Assembly: GCF_947387555.1 (NCBI RefSeq)
Contig: NZ_CANDNZ010000001.1
Coordinates: 1,240,001-1,304,000 of the forward strand
Direction: 5' to 3'
Length of the DNA stretch: 64,000 bases
Source: Thalassomonas sp. RHCl1
GTDB taxonomy: Bacteria; Pseudomonadota; Gammaproteobacteria; Enterobacterales; Alteromonadaceae
Shown here: positions 53,198 through 61,878 of the stretch, piece by piece
How positions within the stretch are numbered: position 1 is the first letter of the stretch
Layout: each line of letters starts with the position of its first letter
Notes under the pieces: generated by a model
What the model was told of the DNA's origin: nothing
What the model saw: the letters and a program-made list of their open reading frames with translations, nothing else
The model's database searches: none
Translations under genes and position numbers: made by a program

Positions 53198-55066
53198 ATG
53201 GCTACCTACCTGCATCCTGGTGTTTATCTCGAAGAACTTCCTAGCGGTTCCAGACCTATTGAAGCTGTAGGTACTTCGACCGCCTGTTTTATTGGTTACA
53301 CAGTAAAAGGTCCTATGGACACCCCCACGCTGATCACTTCGTGGAATGAATATGACAGCCTGTTTGGCGGTTTGCAAGAAACGGAAACAGCGGTGGCAGG
53401 GGCGGCGGCGCCGCTCGGGGATGCCATGGGCTTTAGCGTTTATGCCTTCTTCCAAAATGGCGGATCCACCGCCTATATCATTCGCTCAGCGCAAGCGGCC
53501 AATGCCGCCACCGGGGAATTGGGGGCATCGCTGGTGACCTTTACCGCGGTCAGTGACGGCGATGCCGGTAACGATATCGTGGTGCGTATCACCGAAGACG
53601 GCGGCACCTTTGATGTTCAGGTGGGTACCGGCACAGGCGGCGGTTTCAGCGCCGATGAAACCATCTCCAATGTAACCTTTACCGCCGGCGCTGATTTTAT
53701 TGAAACCCGGGTGGCAAGCGAGTCGAGCATAGTGACGGTTTCCGTGGCCGATGCCACCGCCGCTGCCGCAGAGTTCGGCGTCGGTGAAACCGAAGAAATT
53801 ACTTTTAATGGCGGCCTTGATGGCGCTGCGGCAGCGACCGGCTCCCTGGTCAGCGGTACGCCTTTGGTGACCTTTACCGCTATTAATGAAGGCACCTGGG
53901 GAGATGACTTGGTGGTGGTTATCTCCGAGAGCAACGGCGACTACACAGTAGCGGTGGGAGAGGGCACAGGAGCAAATTTTGAGGCGCTGGAAGAATTTGA
54001 AGATGTCTCGTTAACGGACACAGATGCCGGTTATTTGCCCAATAAGATCAACGATATTTCCGAGCTGGTGACCGTAGTGGTTGACGATCTCGCCGGCCTG
54101 GTGACGGAAGTAGGCACAGACAACAGCGAAGAAATCACTTTCTCTGGCGGCAATAACGGTTCTGCGCCGAGCCTGACTGAATATACGCCGATATTTAATC
54201 AGTTACTAAAATTCCGCGACATCAACATGATTTTGCTGCCCGGACTTTACTGGGATATGACAGACGCCGGCGCCAAGCAGGCAATCATCAATGCCGGTAT
54301 TGCCCATTGCGAAACCATTAAAAACCGCATGATCCTGGTGGATCCCCAGCCGGGAGACGAGCTTGATAACGGCAATGAAGTCAAAGCACTGAGCCTGCCC
54401 ACCCAAACCTATGTTGCCACTTATTACCCCTGGGTGCTGGTGAGCAACCCCGCTTATGATGTCGATTTAAACCCCGGGGCGTCGCAAAAACTGCTGGCGG
54501 CCCCGTCCGGTTTTGCCGCCGGACTTTGGGCGAAAACCGATGGCCGGCGCGGGGTATGGAAAGCGCCTGCCGGGGTGGAATCGGCGCTGTTAGGGGTGGC
54601 TGAGCTGGAATTTAAGGTGGAAGATCCGGAGCAGGATTATCTCAATCCCTTAGGGCTTAATGCCATACGTAAGATCCCCGGTTATGGTCCCGTGGTGTGG
54701 GGCTCGCGTACCCGGGCCACCAAGAGTAATCCCGAGTGGCGTTATGTGCCGGTGCGCAGGACGGCGATGTTCATCGAAGAAAGCCTGTACAACGGTATCC
54801 AGTGGGCAGTGTTTGAACCTAATGACCACAGGTTATGGTCATCCTTGCGTATCAATATTGAGTCCTTTATGAATGGCCTGTTCCGCGCCGGTGCTTTCCA
54901 GGGGGAAAAAGCCTCCGATGCTTATTTTGTCCGTTGCGGCCTCGGCGATACTATGACCCAGGGCGATATCGACCGCGGACAGGTGATTGCCGTCATCGGC
55001 TTTGCACCGCTTAAACCGGCTGAGTTTGTTATCGTGCGCTTACAACAAATCGTCGGACAACAATAA
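53198..55066 (+). CDS. eCIS contractile sheath protein (Afp2/3, phage tail sheath family)
   Basis: The 622-residue protein is the outer contractile sheath. The N-terminus (MATYLHPGVYLEELPSGSRP, then TACFIGYTVKGP) and the C-terminal part (GYGPVVWGSRT, WRYVPVRRTAMFIEESL, RVIVRLQQIVGQQ-like ending) are standard for Afp/PVC and phage sheaths. Inserted between them are two tandem copies of a beta-rich domain, about residues 112-210 and 223-322, both beginning LVTFTA and ending EEITF.GG. These probably project on the outside of the particle. AAGGGAA precedes the ATG. It opens the eCIS operon, with the tube gene 11 bp on; no second sheath gene is seen in this window. Confidence 0.95.
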   Translation: MATYLHPGVYLEELPSGSRPIEAVGTSTACFIGYTVKGPMDTPTLITSWNEYDSLFGGLQETETAVAGAAAPLGDAMGFSVYAFFQNGGSTAYIIRSAQAANAATGELGASLVTFTAVSDGDAGNDIVVRITEDGGTFDVQVGTGTGGGFSADETISNVTFTAGADFIETRVASESSIVTVSVADATAAAAEFGVGETEEITFNGGLDGAAAATGSLVSGTPLVTFTAINEGTWGDDLVVVISESNGDYTVAVGEGTGANFEALEEFEDVSLTDTDAGYLPNKINDISELVTVVVDDLAGLVTEVGTDNSEEITFSGGNNGSAPSLTEYTPIFNQLLKFRDINMILLPGLYWDMTDAGAKQAIINAGIAHCETIKNRMILVDPQPGDELDNGNEVKALSLPTQTYVATYYPWVLVSNPAYDVDLNPGASQKLLAAPSGFAAGLWAKTDGRRGVWKAPAGVESALLGVAELEFKVEDPEQDYLNPLGLNAIRKIPGYGPVVWGSRTRATKSNPEWRYVPVRRTAMFIEESLYNGIQWAVFEPNDHRLWSSLRINIESFMNGLFRAGAFQGEKASDAYFVRCGLGDTMTQGDIDRGQVIAVIGFAPLKPAEFVIVRLQQIVGQQ

Positions 55067-55077
55067 GGAGAAATATT

Positions 55078-55587
55078 ATGGCTGCACCACAATTTTCAGT
55101 GAATTCACATAGACATGATCCTTACCGGACTTTTAAGTTTCAGGTGCTAATCGACGGCAAACCCGTGGCCGGACTTAAAAAAATGGGCGCGTTAAAGAAA
55201 AAGGTCGAACCGGTGAAATGGCGCTCTGCCGGCGATCCCAATTTTGAACGCATTATGCCCGGCGGCACTTCCTATGAAGCGGTCACCCTGGAGCAGGGCC
55301 TGACTCATGATCCTGTATTTGAAAACTGGGCCAACCTGGTGAATAACATCGAAGGGGATGCCGGCATGTCCCTCAAAGATTTCCGTAAGGACATCGTGGT
55401 TAATGTCCTGAATTTACAGGGGCAGGTGGCGATGTCCTACAAGATCTTCCGCGCCTGGGTCTCGGACTTTCAGGCCTTGCCGGATTTGGATGCCGGCAGC
55501 ATGAATGCCGTTGGGATCCAGACCATCACCTTGCAGCACGAAGGCTGGCAGCGTGATACCAGTGTTGCCGAGCCGGCTGAGACCTAA
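55078..55587 (+). CDS. eCIS inner tube protein (Afp1/5-like)
   Basis: The 169-residue protein belongs to the phage tail tube family (gp19-like) used by contractile injection systems. It has DPYRTFKFQVLIDGKPVAGL, KKKVEPVKWRSAGDPNFERI, PGGTSYEAVTLEQGLTHDP and a C-terminal ITLQHEGWQRD. Hexameric rings of this protein form the rigid tube that holds cargo. It has AAGGAG before the ATG and is directly after the sheath. Afp-type loci usually encode two or more tube proteins; only this one is seen here. Confidence 0.95.
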   Translation: MAAPQFSVNSHRHDPYRTFKFQVLIDGKPVAGLKKMGALKKKVEPVKWRSAGDPNFERIMPGGTSYEAVTLEQGLTHDPVFENWANLVNNIEGDAGMSLKDFRKDIVVNVLNLQGQVAMSYKIFRAWVSDFQALPDLDAGSMNAVGIQTITLQHEGWQRDTSVAEPAET

Positions 55588-55599
55588 CGGACAGGCACT

Positions 55600-56418
55600 G
55601 TGGCGATGTTATTACCCGGTGGTCTCTGGCATGAAGGACAAAGGAAAAGAGATTTTGCCTTTAAGCCGGTAACCGGGGCGCTGGAGTTTGGCATTGCCGA
55701 AATTGCCGGTTTAGGGTATGCCATGCCCGAGGCGGTGACTAAGATTCTGCAGCTGGCGCTGGCGCAATTAGGCGGTGAAGCACCAACCGGGCAGCGCATA
55801 GAGGAACTTTGTATCGCCGATCGCCAGTTTTTAATGCGTGAACTGCAGTTACATCTGGGGGACAGTGAAACCTGGTACAGCCAGCGATGCCGCCATTGCA
55901 ATGAATCGTTTGATTTTGAACTCGATTTAAGAACATTGCCGGTTGCCGAAGGAGATGAGCATTATCCTTTTGTGGAAGTCGAACTGGATAAACTGGAAGT
56001 TCGCCTGAGGCTGCCGACAGGATGCGACCAGGCCATGCTTGCCGATAAAGAGGAAGTTGAGATCCCCGCGGTGTTGCTAAAGTTATGCCTGCTGACCCAG
56101 AGTAAAGAAGTTGATGTTGATGCTTTTATCGCGGGTTTAACGCAAGAGGAAGTGGCCAGTATCGAAAAAGCTATGGAACAGGCTTCTCCCGGTATCGTGA
56201 CGGATGTCCAGGTAAGCTGCTCAAACTGCAGCAGCATTAACCCGGTTTATCTCGACCCTTATCGTTTGCTTAACCGCGGTTATGGCACTTTGCTGACGGA
56301 GATCCATTGCCTGGCCAGGGCATATCACTGGACCGAAGAACAAATTCTGGCGCTGCCGGTGCAGCGCAGGGCAGCTTATCTGACTATGATAGATGCGGAC
56401 CGGGGCATGAGTCATTAA
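55600..56418 (+). CDS. T4-type baseplate protein with two CxxC pairs
   Basis: The 272-residue product starts with GTG at 55600 (an ATG lies two codons on). GALEFGIAEIAGLGYAMPEA and the layout match the T4-like baseplate/hub assembly proteins found in eCIS and jumbo phages. The pairs CRHC (97-100) and CSNC (near 206-209) suggest one bound zinc. It probably helps hub or baseplate assembly. It is 12 bp after the tube gene. Confidence 0.75.
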   Translation: MAMLLPGGLWHEGQRKRDFAFKPVTGALEFGIAEIAGLGYAMPEAVTKILQLALAQLGGEAPTGQRIEELCIADRQFLMRELQLHLGDSETWYSQRCRHCNESFDFELDLRTLPVAEGDEHYPFVEVELDKLEVRLRLPTGCDQAMLADKEEVEIPAVLLKLCLLTQSKEVDVDAFIAGLTQEEVASIEKAMEQASPGIVTDVQVSCSNCSSINPVYLDPYRLLNRGYGTLLTEIHCLARAYHWTEEQILALPVQRRAAYLTMIDADRGMSH

Positions 56419-56559
56419 GCGAAGAAACCTGCCTGAGGGTAAATCCGGGCAATAAAACGACTAAACTTTAAGCAGTGTAAGTAGTCCAAATAAACATCCG
56501 GCTCGGCTTTTTTTGTAAATAAGCACGAGCCAAAATGAAGGAACAAGTGAGGAAAGCAC

Positions 56560-57936
56560 GTGGGATTTTTTAGATCCGTCTGGCAAGATGCACAACCCGC
56601 CAAGCGCCGGGTAGCAGCCGATGTTGTCGGCGCCGCTTTATCGGGCAAAGCCGAGGGTGCCCGGCAGGATGTCAGCCAGGAGTTTTCCTCAAACCGAATT
56701 CAGGAGGCGGACCATGCCTTGGATACTAGGCATCAGCAAGTGAGCGGCCCAAGCGTCGCGTTGGATTCTGCTTCGGTAGAGTCTGTTGTTAGTGCTGAAA
56801 ATTCAGGGCATGGGCCACAAAAGGTGTCGCAACAGCAGGATTCTGTATCTCTCGGGACAACCGATAACGGGCGCACAAGTGCCTTGGTTGAAGAATCGCT
56901 GCCTGTAGACCCCATAGTGACTGAGCGAATAGCGCCCGGTCACGTCTTTGATGATGTTTTATCATCCGTGAATTCTGTGAGTCTTAAGCATGGCCTGGTA
57001 ACGGGTGAGGATATAAATCGAGCAGCTTCTCAACATACTGAAATTCGAGTGCCAGAACAGTCTAGTTTCGTACATGCAGCTTCTGTCTTTTCTCGTGATC
57101 TTATGGATCTTTCGGTTAGAGTGGGTGAACGTAATTTTCAACATGATTTTGGTGATCTGGATACGAGTCGGGTTTCGGGTCTCGACACCCCTTCTGAATA
57201 CCACTCCGGGGACAGTGCGGCGCTAACGCCGTCTGTCCCTTTTACTGCGCAAATACAGCAAACAGCAGGCGAAAAACCAATACCGACAAGTGACGGCCGG
57301 GATACGGATAAGACCAAGCCTGGTTTTGCACAAACAGCACAAGCGTCGTCACTACTTGCAAAAAAAACGGCAGAAAAAGCTGGCAACAAAGTAGTAGAAA
57401 AGGCACCGGAAAAATCAGGGGAAGAAGTGTTGTCACCTGAGCTTGTTTCCCCCGAGTCGGAAGTTGCCCCGCGAGAGCCAGATCCTGATGGGCCTGTGCT
57501 CAGTGAGCATCAGCGTTACCTGCAAAGGCAAAAGCAATTTCAACAAGCTAAGCAGCAACAGCTGCAAACGCCTTCTATTATGCCGGCTGCTAAAGTACAG
57601 ACAGTTGAGCAGGAAAATAAAGAAGCAGATACCTTGCAAAGCGCAGTTGATACACAGCCGTTAACCCGGGACAGGCCGGTAGCGGCTTCATCGCAGGATA
57701 ATGCCGCTCCGGCAGGTGCAGATCAGGCGCTGGCTGCTTTTAATGCCCTGTCGGCCCTGGCAAAGCAAGCCGGGAGCAGAGAGCAAAAAGTCAATAAAAC
57801 GCCGGATCGCAGTGTCCATATCGGGCGTATCGATGTCACGGTAACGGCAGATGAAGTGGTGAAAAAAAATGTCGCCGGGCAGCCCGGGACATCCACTACC
57901 GGTTGGGCCAGTCGCCATTATTTACGCAGGGTCTGA
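56560..57936 (+). CDS. Long disordered eCIS protein with C-terminal HIGRI motif
   Basis: The 458-residue product starts with GTG at 56560 behind GAGGAAAG. Apart from short helical parts it is low-complexity: Ser, Gln, Glu and Lys-rich with charged repeats (KKTAEKAGNKVVEKAPEKSG). The end is more conserved: ALAAFNALSALAKQAG, then RSVHIGRIDVTVTADEVV, a motif that recurs near the end of disordered proteins in other eCIS loci. Its role is unknown; it might be a scaffold, tether or cargo adaptor. The 141-bp gap before it contains no gene. Confidence 0.65.
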   Translation: MGFFRSVWQDAQPAKRRVAADVVGAALSGKAEGARQDVSQEFSSNRIQEADHALDTRHQQVSGPSVALDSASVESVVSAENSGHGPQKVSQQQDSVSLGTTDNGRTSALVEESLPVDPIVTERIAPGHVFDDVLSSVNSVSLKHGLVTGEDINRAASQHTEIRVPEQSSFVHAASVFSRDLMDLSVRVGERNFQHDFGDLDTSRVSGLDTPSEYHSGDSAALTPSVPFTAQIQQTAGEKPIPTSDGRDTDKTKPGFAQTAQASSLLAKKTAEKAGNKVVEKAPEKSGEEVLSPELVSPESEVAPREPDPDGPVLSEHQRYLQRQKQFQQAKQQQLQTPSIMPAAKVQTVEQENKEADTLQSAVDTQPLTRDRPVAASSQDNAAPAGADQALAAFNALSALAKQAGSREQKVNKTPDRSVHIGRIDVTVTADEVVKKNVAGQPGTSTTGWASRHYLRRV

Positions 57937-58057
57937 CAAGCCTTAGCGGGGAATTGAAACGTTTCACAATAATGAATTAGCAGTTTAATAAAATATAACA
58001 ACAACTTAAGGATAACAACGCTGTTTGCGGTCGGCGCTTTGTTTAAGGATAAACCCT

Positions 58058-59068
58058 ATGCCGGTTATAGCTTCATCGTTGTCACAAATTTGCCGCGAAC
58101 TCGCGGATCAGATGGGTACTGCCATTAACAGCGGTGACGACTCAGAAGTGACTGTGATGGTAGGCAATCCCCAGGATGCTGTGCCTTCCGGGTCTAATTC
58201 CCACCGGGTGAATTTTTTCTTCTACCAGTTCTCTCCCTTTGAATTTGATGCCGATGCCTTACCCGGGGAAACCGGGTTTATGCGGGTGAACTGTATGATC
58301 ACCCCTTTTGGCGTCTCTGAAGATTCGGTCGGTGCCGGTGAGCATGATTTGCGGATTTTAGGGGAAGTGATCCGCATTTTTCAGGAGCAGCCGGTATTCT
58401 CAATAACGGTCAATAGCCAGGCCTACCATATACAAGTGATCATGCAGCAAATGGAGGTGGAACAAACCAGCCAGCTTTGGGGCACCCAGGGAGATGTGGT
58501 GTACCGGCCTTCGGTGATGTATGAAATTGCCCTGGCGCCTGTGGTGCCCGATGAAGCGGCTGTGTTAAGTCCGTTAGCCGGCAGCCTGGGGCTGGAAATA
58601 CAAGCGAGCTTAGCGCAAAACGAGCCTACGGTTACCCCGGTATCGCCGACAGTGCCGGTTACCGAGGTGAATACCGGGATCGAAAGCTGGCAACCCCGGG
58701 TATGCTTGGTGGTTGCCGGAAGTTGTCATGAAAACCTGTCTTTCGAAGTCGGTAGTCCGGAATTGGCGGCCTTGAGCGCTGAGGTCTGGATCGCCGGAGA
58801 CATTGGCACGACCGTGGATTTGCGCTGGGATATCTGGGATAACGTCAGCGGCTGGGAAACCTTACCGGCTTTTGCATCTCCTGTGATCGCCCATGACACC
58901 ATAGACCCTGATTTGGCCGGCAGCGCTACCACCACGGCGGTGGCTTTGCCTTTTACCGATCACGGCGGCCAGGCGGTGTTATATGCGGTGCGCAGTTATG
59001 AGCGCGCCGGTGACGGGGTGGAAATCACTGTGCTTAGTAACCCCTTGCTGATCAGCTTGTATGAGTAA
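58058..59068 (+). CDS. Pvc16/Afp16-type cap protein (DUF4255) with Ig-like extension
   Basis: The 336-residue protein starts at the ATG at 58058, which has AAGGAT upstream. Residues 1 to about 185 are the Pvc16/DUF4255 domain (SLSQICRELADQMGTAI, HRVNFFFYQFSPFEFDADAL, VNCMITPFGV, VMYEIALAPVVP). This caps the tube and sets its length in Afp. Residues about 215-336 form an additional beta-rich, Ig-like domain (LSFEVGSPELAALSAEVWIA). Its stop overlaps the AAA+ gene by 8 bp, indicating coupling. Confidence 0.88.
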   Translation: MPVIASSLSQICRELADQMGTAINSGDDSEVTVMVGNPQDAVPSGSNSHRVNFFFYQFSPFEFDADALPGETGFMRVNCMITPFGVSEDSVGAGEHDLRILGEVIRIFQEQPVFSITVNSQAYHIQVIMQQMEVEQTSQLWGTQGDVVYRPSVMYEIALAPVVPDEAAVLSPLAGSLGLEIQASLAQNEPTVTPVSPTVPVTEVNTGIESWQPRVCLVVAGSCHENLSFEVGSPELAALSAEVWIAGDIGTTVDLRWDIWDNVSGWETLPAFASPVIAHDTIDPDLAGSATTTAVALPFTDHGGQAVLYAVRSYERAGDGVEITVLSNPLLISLYE

Positions 59069-60491
59069 GCCGATGAATATTGCCAGCCAGCCACAAAATG
59101 AGGTTTCCAACTCCCTGGTTACCCATGCCGAGCCTAATGCACGGGACCAGGCTGAGACAACCCAGTCTCATCCGCTGGCCATGCTAACACCGGAATGGGA
59201 GCGGTTGCAGTTGTTGGGCTACTGTCTCGGGCAATCGCGCCAGGGAAAAGAGATCCCGGAAGAAAAACTGCAACAGCTGACCGTGCTGCAGCAGGCGGTG
59301 AGGGCTTTACGGGGTAAACAGGGCTATTGGCATACCTTGCTGGAGCTTGAGTTGTCCGAGTTGGAAATTGACATTCTGGTATTTGCGGTGGGACCGCAAT
59401 TTGAGCCGCGTCTGGGATGGCTTTATCAAAGCCTGGGCGGTGATAAAAGCGAGCCTTATGCCTGCCGGGCGCTGATCCAGGAGTTTCTGGCAATGGAGGC
59501 ACACGGCAGCGAAACCTTGATCCGCCTGTTAGGTGAAAGTGCGGCGCTGAGGAAAAATCGCTTGCTGCTACTTGAAGCAAATGATCCCTTTAGCCCGATA
59601 AAACCCGAGCCTTCGCTGGTGGCCAGGATCCTCGGCCATGACTATGAGGAAAGTGCTCCTCCCGGCACCACCCGGGTCAGGGCGCAAGCGACCTGGCAGG
59701 ATCTGGTGTTGCCGGAGCAAACCCAGACCATGCTGCATGAATTTTTAGCCTGGATCCATCATCAGGATAAAGTTGTCGGTCAGTGGGGCGGAAAATGTAT
59801 CGGCGGTCCGGTGGCCTTATTTGCCGGGCCTTCCGGCACAGGAAAAACCCTGGCCTCCAGTGTGATTGCCAGCGAATTAAACTGGCCTTTGTACCGGGTC
59901 GATTTAGGTCAGCTGGTGAGTAAATATATCGGTGAGACGGAAAAGAATCTTAACAAGCTGTTTAGCGCCGCGCAAAACCGCAAAATGGTACTGCAGTTTG
60001 ATGAAGCCGACAGTTTGTTCAGCAAACGCGGCGAGGTTAAAGATGCCCGCGACCGTTATGCCAATATGGAAGTCAGTCATCTGCTGACCAAGATAGAAAA
60101 CCATTATGGCCCCTGTATTTTAACCACGAACCTGCGTAAACAAATCGATCCGGCGTTTGCCCGCCGCTTCCAGCTGGTATTGGAATTTCCCCGGCCGGAT
60201 AAAAGCGCGCGCCGGCAATTATGGCAGGTGATGCTGCCCCCCAGGGCGCCCCTGGCGGCTGAGGTTGATTTAGAGCTGATTGCCAAATCCTGTGCCTTGT
60301 CCGGCGGCCATATTCGCAATGCCGCCCTGCATGCCTGTTACCTGGCGGCGGCAGAGAAAACCGAGGTCGGTCTCGGGCATATTGCCACTGCCATATGGCG
60401 GGAGCTGGCCAAGGAAGGGCGGGAGATCTCACCGCGGGAAATCGGCGTGCTGGCCAAACATTTACCGGAGGCGGTTTATGCTGGTTCGTGA
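59061..60491 (+). CDS. eCIS AAA+ ATPase (Afp15/Pvc15-like)
   Basis: The 476-residue protein has an N-terminal helical domain of about 220 residues and one AAA+ module. Walker A is GPSGTGKT at 256-263, Walker B is LQFDEAD at 311-317, and DPAFARRF supplies the arginine finger. This ATPase is diagnostic of eCIS and is needed for particle assembly in Afp/PVC; it is not a ClpV-type recycler. Its presence separates the locus from a T6SS or a simple prophage tail. Confidence 0.93.
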   Translation: MSKPMNIASQPQNEVSNSLVTHAEPNARDQAETTQSHPLAMLTPEWERLQLLGYCLGQSRQGKEIPEEKLQQLTVLQQAVRALRGKQGYWHTLLELELSELEIDILVFAVGPQFEPRLGWLYQSLGGDKSEPYACRALIQEFLAMEAHGSETLIRLLGESAALRKNRLLLLEANDPFSPIKPEPSLVARILGHDYEESAPPGTTRVRAQATWQDLVLPEQTQTMLHEFLAWIHHQDKVVGQWGGKCIGGPVALFAGPSGTGKTLASSVIASELNWPLYRVDLGQLVSKYIGETEKNLNKLFSAAQNRKMVLQFDEADSLFSKRGEVKDARDRYANMEVSHLLTKIENHYGPCILTTNLRKQIDPAFARRFQLVLEFPRPDKSARRQLWQVMLPPRAPLAAEVDLELIAKSCALSGGHIRNAALHACYLAAAEKTEVGLGHIATAIWRELAKEGREISPREIGVLAKHLPEAVYAGS

Positions 60492-60560
60492 TTTTCTTAT
60501 CAATAAAGTTGTTATGAATAACTTAAGTCTGCACTTAGGAAAAGAAAACGGAGTGAATTT

Positions 60561-60911
60561 ATGATCACCCTGGATGCGTTGAATTTACATTTGCCCTCGG
60601 GTATGCAGGAGCGGGCCCCCACCATAGCCCGGCTGATTGCCGGACAACTCTCCCGGCTGCAGGGGGAGAGCAGCGAGCAGGTGTGCGGCAATATCAGTCA
60701 GTTAAATATCGGCGCGCTGCATATTCACCGCAGCTTTTCCGATGCGCAAATCGCCCAAACCATCGCCAGTGCCATTAATGAAAAAATACAAGATCAACTG
60801 ACGGTAAAACCCGTGGAAAAACTGCCGGTAGCCAATAAACAGCCGGTAGCCAATAAACCGCCGGGAGCAGGTTCCAAACCAGCAATGAAAAGACAGGGAG
60901 GCAGAGCGTGA
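60561..60911 (+). CDS. Small eCIS-associated protein
   Basis: The 116-residue product contains LNLHLPSGMQERAPTIARLI and IHRSFSDAQIAQTIASAIN, a pattern I recall from a small conserved gene in many eCIS loci. The last 30 residues are Pro- and Lys-rich with a short repeat (PVANKQPVANKP). Its role is unknown; it may be a baseplate or assembly component. The next gene overlaps it by 4 bp. Confidence 0.7.
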   Translation: MITLDALNLHLPSGMQERAPTIARLIAGQLSRLQGESSEQVCGNISQLNIGALHIHRSFSDAQIAQTIASAINEKIQDQLTVKPVEKLPVANKQPVANKPPGAGSKPAMKRQGGRA

Positions 60912-61552
60912 GTTTCTTAAAAGGCATGTTGGTGGAATATGCGCTGTCGATACCGCCGTTGGTGTTGGTGTTTGACTTTAATCCCAAGGAAATCAGCCGT
61001 ACCCGGGCGATCACTATCACCGCAGGTTCGACTCCGGCCACCCGCGGCGGTTATGACTTTACCCTGCCGACGGAAACCAGCCGGGTCTCCCAGGGGGTCT
61101 CGGTACAGCCGGAAAGTTTTAATGTCGATATTCTAATCGATGCCACCGACCGTATGAACGACAACCACCCGATCGCCACTACCTTAGGCATAGAGCCTGA
61201 GCTGGATACCTTGCGTACCATGGTCGAGCCCAAGGCCCAGGGGCCGGGCGGGGTACAGATGCTCTCAAGCCTGGGGCTTGGCGGCACCCGGGCCTTTGAC
61301 AGTTCTGAGTCGGCTTCGGTGATCCTCTTTATCTGGGGTACCCATGTGCTGCCGGTATTTCTAAAAAGCATCACGGTCAAAGAGCAGGCGCACCTGCCGA
61401 CCCTGATCCCCTACCGGGCAACGGTTACCTTGTCGATGCAGGTTATTGAAAGCAACAACCCCTTTTATGAAGTGGAAAAAATCCGCCAGGTCATAGGCGC
61501 AGCGGTTAATACCGGCCAGACCGTGGCCTCTGCCATAGGGAGCCTGTTCTGA
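60908..61552 (+). CDS. CIS tube-type hub adaptor (Afp7 N-domain equivalent)
   Basis: The 214-residue protein starts with GTG at 60908. VLVFDFNPKEISRTRAITIT, TETSRVSQGVSVQPESFNVD and a late PTLIPYRATVTLSMQVIES match the contractile injection system tube/adaptor family that joins the tube to the hub. In Afp7 this part and the LysM domain are one protein. Here the LysM part is a separate gene overlapping by one base, so the two probably act together. Confidence 0.82.
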   Translation: MSFLKGMLVEYALSIPPLVLVFDFNPKEISRTRAITITAGSTPATRGGYDFTLPTETSRVSQGVSVQPESFNVDILIDATDRMNDNHPIATTLGIEPELDTLRTMVEPKAQGPGGVQMLSSLGLGGTRAFDSSESASVILFIWGTHVLPVFLKSITVKEQAHLPTLIPYRATVTLSMQVIESNNPFYEVEKIRQVIGAAVNTGQTVASAIGSLF

Positions 61553-61842
61553 TGTTTTTGAAAGGATCGCGTTATGAAAATGCCAGCTTGTTTTATCCGG
61601 ATGAAGACGGGGAAGTGGTTTTTGACGGCGTACGCGCCCGGGAGATAGGCAAGGCTACCGGAGTGATAGAGCATATTATCAGGGAAGGGGACCGCCTCGA
61701 CCTGCTGGCCCGGCATTATTACAACAACGACAGGCACTGGTGGCGCATTATTGATGCCAATCCGGAGATCATGTTTGCCACCGACCTGTTGCTCGATGAC
61801 TGGCTGGGACAAACGATTCTGATCCCCAAAATTAGGGAATAG
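61552..61842 (+). CDS. LysM protein of the eCIS baseplate (Afp7 C-domain equivalent)
   Basis: The 96-residue protein is a single LysM-like domain with a short leader. IIREGDRLDLLARHYYNNDR and WWRIIDANPEIMF are the core; GQTILIPKI closes the fold. In phage and CIS baseplates this domain (gp53-like) joins hub and wedge. Its start overlaps the previous stop (TGATG). Confidence 0.88.
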   Translation: MFLKGSRYENASLFYPDEDGEVVFDGVRAREIGKATGVIEHIIREGDRLDLLARHYYNNDRHWWRIIDANPEIMFATDLLLDDWLGQTILIPKIRE

Positions 61843-61878
61843 TCAGGGAATAATTAACCAAGGGAGCGTGTTTAGTTT

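Noticed and set aside
60478-60564. 28-codon frame between the AAA+ gene and the small eCIS gene
   Set aside because: It overlaps both neighbours and shows no conserved pattern.
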